7,952 nucleotides of DNA from Flavobacteriaceae bacterium (GTDB lineage: Bacteria > Bacteroidota > Bacteroidia > Flavobacteriales > Flavobacteriaceae): NCBI GenBank assembly GCA_947377425.1, contig CANCFZ010000111.1, positions 1-7,952 of the forward strand, written 5' to 3'. Shown in pieces: positions 7,515-7,952 of the stretch. The notes under the pieces were generated by a model. That model saw only the letters and a list, made by a program, of their open reading frames with translations, searched no databases and had not been told where the DNA came from. Made by a program: the position numbers and the translations under genes. How positions within the stretch are numbered: the first letter of the stretch is position 1; each line of letters starts with the position of its first letter.

Positions 7515-7591
7515 AACATTTCCGCATTTTATTTATATGCAAAATAGTAAGTTCTGTAACATTTCTCACACTTACACTATTTTTGAATTTG

Positions 7592-7599
7592 TACTTTTG
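7592..7599 (+). promoter_or_regulatory. Probable -7 promoter element for the thioredoxin-fold gene
   Basis: TACTTTTG matches TAnnTTTG and ends 22 bases before the ATG at 7622. No TTG is present at the expected -33 distance. The leader is A- and C-rich (repeated ACAAA) without a Shine-Dalgarno. It is divergent from the pyrH promoter, with about 77 bases between the two -7 elements. Confidence 0.55.
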
Positions 7600-7621
7600 T
7601 GCAACAAACAAACAAAAACAC

Positions 7622-7952
7622 ATGAATTCCATAATAAAAAACAGTTTAGAAACTAGTATTTCTTATCATGAATACAGAATTTTAGTAGCCCAATATGCGC
7701 ACGAAGGTAAAACTTCTGGAAATACACAAACACCAGATTATATTAATTATACCAAATTAAACGAATCAAGAATGCACCGTTTGGATAAAACATTGCAGGT
7801 TATTGATGAAGTAAAATTGTATTTAGAAAATTTAAATAAAGAATATTTTTGGTTGGTACTTGCAGAAACTTGGTGTGGTGATGCGGCTCAAGTTTTGCCA
7901 GTTATCAATAAAATGGCGGAAGTTTCAGATAAAATTGCATTAAGAATTTTAC
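7622..7952 (+). CDS. Thioredoxin-fold protein, N-terminal part (runs off right edge)
   Basis: 110 open codons from ATG 7622 to the window end. No signal peptide is visible, so a cytosolic location is inferred. Residues 1-70 are mostly helical, with a family-like HRLDKTL stretch at 52-58. A beta-strand (FWLVLAE, 76-82) then leads into TWCGDAAQVLPVINKMA (83-99), where a thioredoxin active site would sit, followed by the strand IALRIL. The motif is CGDA (85-88): the first cysteine of CxxC is kept, the second is Ala. This pattern fits the single-cysteine thioredoxin-like families of Bacteroidota (Thioredoxin_9-like), so a normal dithiol reductase role is doubtful. The C-terminal half is outside the window. 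Divergent from pyrH, with no functional link visible. Confidence 0.85.
   Translation, partial: MNSIIKNSLETSISYHEYRILVAQYAHEGKTSGNTQTPDYINYTKLNESRMHRLDKTLQVIDEVKLYLENLNKEYFWLVLAETWCGDAAQVLPVINKMAEVSDKIALRIL

Noticed and set aside
1..7952. A new defence, mobile or secretion system in this window
   Set aside because: All genes fall into known chromosomal families. No transposase, integrase, tRNA, CRISPR-like array or phage gene is seen, and neighbouring genes show no abrupt change in base use by eye.

Overview
The window looks like ordinary chromosomal DNA from a flavobacterium or close relative (Bacteroidota, Flavobacteriia; Flavobacterium-like). It is visibly AT-rich, and the genes lack clear Shine-Dalgarno sites. 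Most starts are preceded by the Bacteroidota-type -7 element TAnnTTTG. One gene encodes a DUF5686 outer-membrane protein with a carboxypeptidase-regulatory-like domain, a family typical of this phylum. These points rest on family recognition and eye inspection, not on a database search.

Layout, left to right. (1) 1-1042, minus: N-terminal 347 residues of an RND/MMPL-type membrane transporter, running off the left edge, with a near-consensus promoter. (2) 1212-3506, plus: a CPA2 (CHX/Kha1-like) monovalent cation:proton antiporter with a long cytosolic tail. (3) 3508-5988, minus: the DUF5686 protein, ending one base from the antiporter stop codon. (4) 6092-7402, minus: pyrH then frr, an essential housekeeping pair ended by a strong intrinsic terminator. 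(5) 7622 onward, plus: N-terminal part of a thioredoxin-fold protein, divergent from pyrH and running off the right edge. No stretch longer than 300 bases lacks a gene.

How the parts relate: pyrH (UMP kinase) and frr (ribosome recycling factor) form the conserved translation/nucleotide pair and share a promoter whose leader holds two overlapping palindromes. The frr terminator overlaps the -33 element of the DUF5686 promoter, so the minus-strand genes look like separate transcription units. The antiporter lies opposite in orientation to its neighbours. I see no evidence that the antiporter, the RND protein and the DUF5686 protein work in one pathway.

I found no undescribed biological system here. 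The points most worth checking are the mutually exclusive palindromes in the pyrH leader, the terminator/promoter overlap behind frr, the missing relay aspartate in the RND protein, and the zero-spacing convergent pair.
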